From Lichenostomus cassidix (taxonomy: Eukaryota > Chordata > Aves > Passeriformes > Meliphagidae), in NCBI GenBank assembly GCA_008360975.2, contig CM039211.1:23036943-23100942 (forward strand): a stretch of DNA of 64,000 nt, written 5' to 3'. The notes beneath the pieces were generated by a model that saw nothing but the letters and a program-made list of their open reading frames with translations, did no database searches and was not told the origin of the DNA. The translations under genes and the position numbers were made by a program. This document shows, piece after piece, positions 57,001-64,000 of this stretch; position 1 is the stretch's first letter, and each line of letters begins with the position of its first letter.

Positions 57001-58590
57001 GTGTTGCTTTGCTGCAGCTCCTGCTGCACCTGGCACTGTGTGAGCAGCTGCACAGAAGACAGTGGTTTACTCCAACAACGTGTAGGTGGAACAGCATCTC
57101 TCCTGGGCAGAGCATTTGGGGCTGTCTGATAGTTCATTTGAGCAGAATGATGAGACTGTGACGTGAGAGGATCCAGCTTAAGTTTGGTGATGTAATTCCC
57201 ATGGTTTTGTTAGTCCTTTTATTAGGAGTAACTTTGACTGTATGAAGGACTTGTATCTAACTTCCAGTAGTGCCTGCCTCTGAGTAATCCTGTTCCTCAA
57301 AGGAGGTGCAAAAATAATTACATGAGAGGTCTTGGTTCAGTGAAGGCTTTTCAGCTAGAGCCAAACCCTTTGTCAATATTTGCTGTGTCATGATGAGGCA
57401 TGGGAAGTACCCAATGGAAGAAGCTCTGCCTGGGAGACACTTTGGGAATCTGCCACATCTGCCTTTTTGTCACTGAAGCATTGCCAGGTGAGGCAGAAGG
57501 CACGCTGTGCTCATCTGCAGGCACTCAGGCCCACTTACACTTGCACTTGCACAGGCACCAAGGAGAACTGCCCACCACACTCATCTTCTGTTGTCCTCAG
57601 CTGATGAACTAAATGAGAGAATTTCAATGGGTGGCATAAGCACAGTGGGGGAATTGCAGCTTAGAGATGCAAGCAGTCACCTCTAAATTGCTCACAGCTA
57701 ACTGTGAGGGATGTGTGTGTGCTGTCCTTTTCTTTCTTCTCTACTTTCTTACCCTGAGTGGCCACTGTGGAACTTAAGGCTCTGTCAGAGGAATGGCTTC
57801 AGCATGAAAGCCATTTTCCACTTCAGTTTTTCTCTAAGACATACCTATGTTTAGGAAGTTTCTCAGGTTCAGCCGAAGCCTGAGGATACTTGTGTGGTGG
57901 GAAGAGAAGCAGAAACTTTGGGGCAGGATATTTTGTGGCCATTGCAAAATTTTTAGTGCCTTGTGTGCATGTACAGAATAAGGATGAGATATAATACATA
58001 TGCATGGGCTCCTTTTTAAAATCAGAATTTTGAGAAAGGCTAGAGCAGAAATGTTTATGGAAGAGGCTGTTTACTTACCCCTTTATAGGCACTGCTATGA
58101 AAAAATAAATGTTAATCATTCTCTCCAAGGATTCCTCTGGAGTGCTCATCAGTCATCCCCAGAATGCTTCCAGGAGTGCCTTAACAGCATACTAACCCAG
58201 CTCATTTGCCCTTTGCTTTCTTATTCCCTCCCTAGTGGAGGATGTCTGTGAAGTGAGAGAATCTTTGAGAGGTTCTTTATTTACTCTTTGCCTGTTTGTG
58301 ATTTTGCATATTCACATTGTTCACCTACTACTCAAGAAGAGCAAAGAAGCCCACATTTCACCTGTTGTGGTAATGAGGCTCAGTATTACCAGAGGGACCT
58401 GTTTTTCCGAGGTGTTTCAGCAATCCCCTGACTCCAGCACAGACTGGTTTCCTAAAACAACCTGTCTGCTGACATGTCTTATTTTGAAAAGTTTTCTCTG
58501 CTATGCAGATGTCTTTAAAAAGTTTCAACAGCATCTCTAAGTAAAAAGTAAGTGCACATATAGATTTGGGATGCTATAGCCTTTATATAA

Positions 58591-58637
58591 ATACACATAT
58601 GTATGTGTCTATGTGTGCTGTATACATGTATATATAC
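58591..58637. repeat. TA/TG-rich simple sequence
   Basis: Imperfect alternating pyrimidine-purine sequence (acacatatgtatgtgtctat ... tatacatgtatatata) lies immediately upstream of the CR1 remnant. Confidence 0.75.
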
Positions 58638-58649
58638 AATGCAGTACAA

Positions 58650-58710
58650 AGGCTGGACTCAATGATTTTGAATGTCTTTTCCAGCATTAATGGTTTTTTG
58701 ATTATGTGAA
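58650..58710 (+). mobile_element. CR1 LINE 3' end fragment
   Basis: ggctggactcaatgattttg, then aatgtcttttccagcattaa, then tggttttttgattatgtg match the CR1 terminal consensus (gttggactcgatgatcttga ... ggtcttttccaacc ... atgattctatgattctg). It lies inside the intron downstream of the large AKAP2 exon, in the gene's sense orientation. Confidence 0.82.
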
Positions 58711-60575
58711 TATGAAAATTGATGGGCTTTCCATCCAGGGTGAACAGACCTCCTTGAAGATATCCCCTTTCTAAAATGGAAGTCCCCAAAATCTACAATT
58801 TGCATTGGTTTCCAGGGGAAGGGGAGTGTAAGGATCTCTTTTCAGACATTAGGTCTGAGCAACCTGTGATGTGTCTGTAATCCCTGGAGAAGGTAAAATT
58901 TGGACAGACATCTGAGAAGCCTCATTCTTCCTCCAATTACTTATATCCATCCAAGGCAATTACTTGTGTAAGAATGAAGTAATACTGCAAGATATCTCAC
59001 CCTTAATCAGGCCTTTTATTTTCACCACACTTTTTTACCTACTGGGCCTAATCGGCAGGGTGACAGTAGTTTCAAGTCTCTCCTGCTGAGCAGTCCTAAG
59101 CTGTCGCACATGGGTGCAGCTGGGCAGCTCAGATCCTGCTGTTGATCTCTGCTTTGGCAGCATAGCTCCTGTTTGTCTGTGGAGCAAGTCCTGCTGCAGC
59201 CCATAGAAGAGCCTGTGCCCATGGAAACTCCCCCTCCAGTCTCAAGTAGGGTGATTTTAAGGAGGATGTATTCCCAGCCTCATCCCTGCACTGCTCATTT
59301 TAAATTAAGCCTGTAACAAGAAACTAATCATGCTGGGCTTTTCAACACGGATCAGAAATGAAACAAGCCTGGTGAGGGGAGTTCTTGTAAAAACACCTCT
59401 GCAGTGTTGGCTCAGATTTCATTTCTTCCTTCAAGTGTAAATCCTGTTGATCCTTACAGGAGATTTCAAGGCTGCTCTCTAGTGGCTGTGACAGTCATGA
59501 TGCTTTTTGAAGGACCAGCTAGGGTTTTCATTCATTTCAGCAACAAGTTTCATGAAAATCAGTATGATCCTTCTAAATATTTCACTTAGTTTTGAAAGGA
59601 TTGCAGTGCATATTTTTAATGGGGTTTTTTTTACATTCATTGAAGTGTCTTATTTCAAAGAGTTGATGGTGATCCCATGGGAAAGGAAATCTGATTTTGG
59701 TTCAGCATTGCTTTCTCCTGTCACAGTTGAGAACCCCCACACACACATTAGTCCCATGACCTGCCACTGTTGTCCTCACTCTTCCCACCAGGACAGGATG
59801 GGTGGATCACCCCAGATCAATGCCTGGCGATGACAGCAGCATGCTGTCTTCCCAAAGAAGCATGGCTTGGTCACCCTTGAACTCTCCTGCAGCTCATAGC
59901 ATTGGTCTCTTGTTCTGGTGTGCCTTTTGTCCATCTTTGGGGTCACTGTGCCCAAAGCAGTGACCTTCCACTGGGTGAAATGGGCTCAGTGAAACATGAC
60001 TTCTCTCTGGCTTTCCTTCTGCCAGGAGAAAACTCAGGGGCTCTGTCTGAACCAAGGGTTTATAGGACAGAGATCTGATTCTGCCCTGCTGCAGGTCTCC
60101 TTTCACGAGCAGCACTCTGTGTAACCTGCAGGAAACTGCTGCGGGGAAGAGCAGCACTGGGGATCCACCCAAAGCCTTTCTTAATTACAAAGCAGATATA
60201 AAGCACTGGGAAAAGAGAAGGCAGCAGTGCTTAACAAGGTGCCTTGTTTGGATGTCTCATTCATGGTCCCTGTGTGTTGTATTGGCTGAGGCAGAAAAAA
60301 ATCATCTTGTGGTTTTCCAGAATCTTACAGTACTTCCAAATCAGAGGAAGCAAGAGTATTTCAAGCACGTACTTCTATAAACAGTGGTGGTTTTGTAAAA
60401 AGATTTTGTAATGTTTTGGTGTCGTGGGGTTATAGGAAGTGGGAGAAGTTTTTTTAAAGTCCATGGCCATCCTGATTTTTCAGATTGTTTCACAGCCTTC
60501 ATTCCAAACTGTTTCTTCATTCAAAACCAGTTGAAAATGCTTCTCCAGCTGTCATCTTTGGTAAACCATTTGTGA

Positions 60576-63973
<3,398 letters not shown>

Positions 63974-64000
63974 TACACCTGTAAATTACTGTCTAGCAAG
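63974..64000 (+). CDS. PALM2AKAP2: PALM2AKAP2 following coding exon, cut by the window end
   Basis: A pyrimidine-rich tract (cttttccctttctaccag) ends at 63973 and is followed in phase 0 by nine codons reading YTCKLLSSK. This matches the start of the AKAP2 C-terminal segment; from memory the mammalian protein has YTCKLLSCK here, so one Cys appears to be Ser in this species. The stop codon and 3' UTR lie beyond the window. The phase agrees with the preceding exon, which ends in phase 0. Confidence 0.9.

Overview
The window is nuclear DNA from a vertebrate, most likely a bird. It is AT-leaning and almost entirely non-coding, and its few coding blocks have GT-AG splice borders. It carries two decayed CR1 retrotransposon 3' ends, which are typical of bird and reptile genomes. 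It also has several ancient MIR/L2-like remnants and AT/AC microsatellites, and I saw no Alu- or L1-like sequence. Calling it a bird is an inference from the repeats and from the divergence of the one recognised protein.

One gene is recognisable: the AKAP2 part of PALM2AKAP2 (A-kinase anchoring protein 2, AKAP-KL) on the + strand. Three consecutive coding exons are visible: a very large one (51604-53995), a short one (60619-60797), and the first 27 bases of a third (63974 to the window end). Phases are consistent throughout: the large exon ends one base into a codon, the second restores phase 0, and the third starts in phase 0. Together they encode the WWNPP-containing charged block, the amphipathic PKA-RII-binding helix, and the conserved C-terminal coiled coil with the segment after it. 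The start of the gene and its stop codon lie outside the window.

The first 51.6 kb holds no exon I can recognise. It is best read as a long intron between the PALM2-type upstream exons and the large AKAP2 exon, or as intron plus alternative-promoter territory. It contains the repeats, several simple-sequence tracts and a few candidate regulatory patches. The best of these are an E-box palindrome with a cluster of four GATA motifs near 6.4 kb, a G-rich CpG-containing patch near 28.3 kb, and conserved-element-like AT-rich stretches near 17.1-17.5, 22.3 and 26.3 kb. Between 38.1 and 39.9 kb there are three unusual A/C- or T/G-only tracts, two of them in opposite orientation.

The large exon is open in frame for 36 codons before the internal ATG used as the AKAP2 start. 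This fits a dual output: a paralemmin-2/AKAP2 fusion made by splicing in from upstream, and a shorter AKAP2 started internally. I saw no RNA gene, CRISPR array, intact transposon or second protein-coding gene, and nothing that amounts to an undescribed system.
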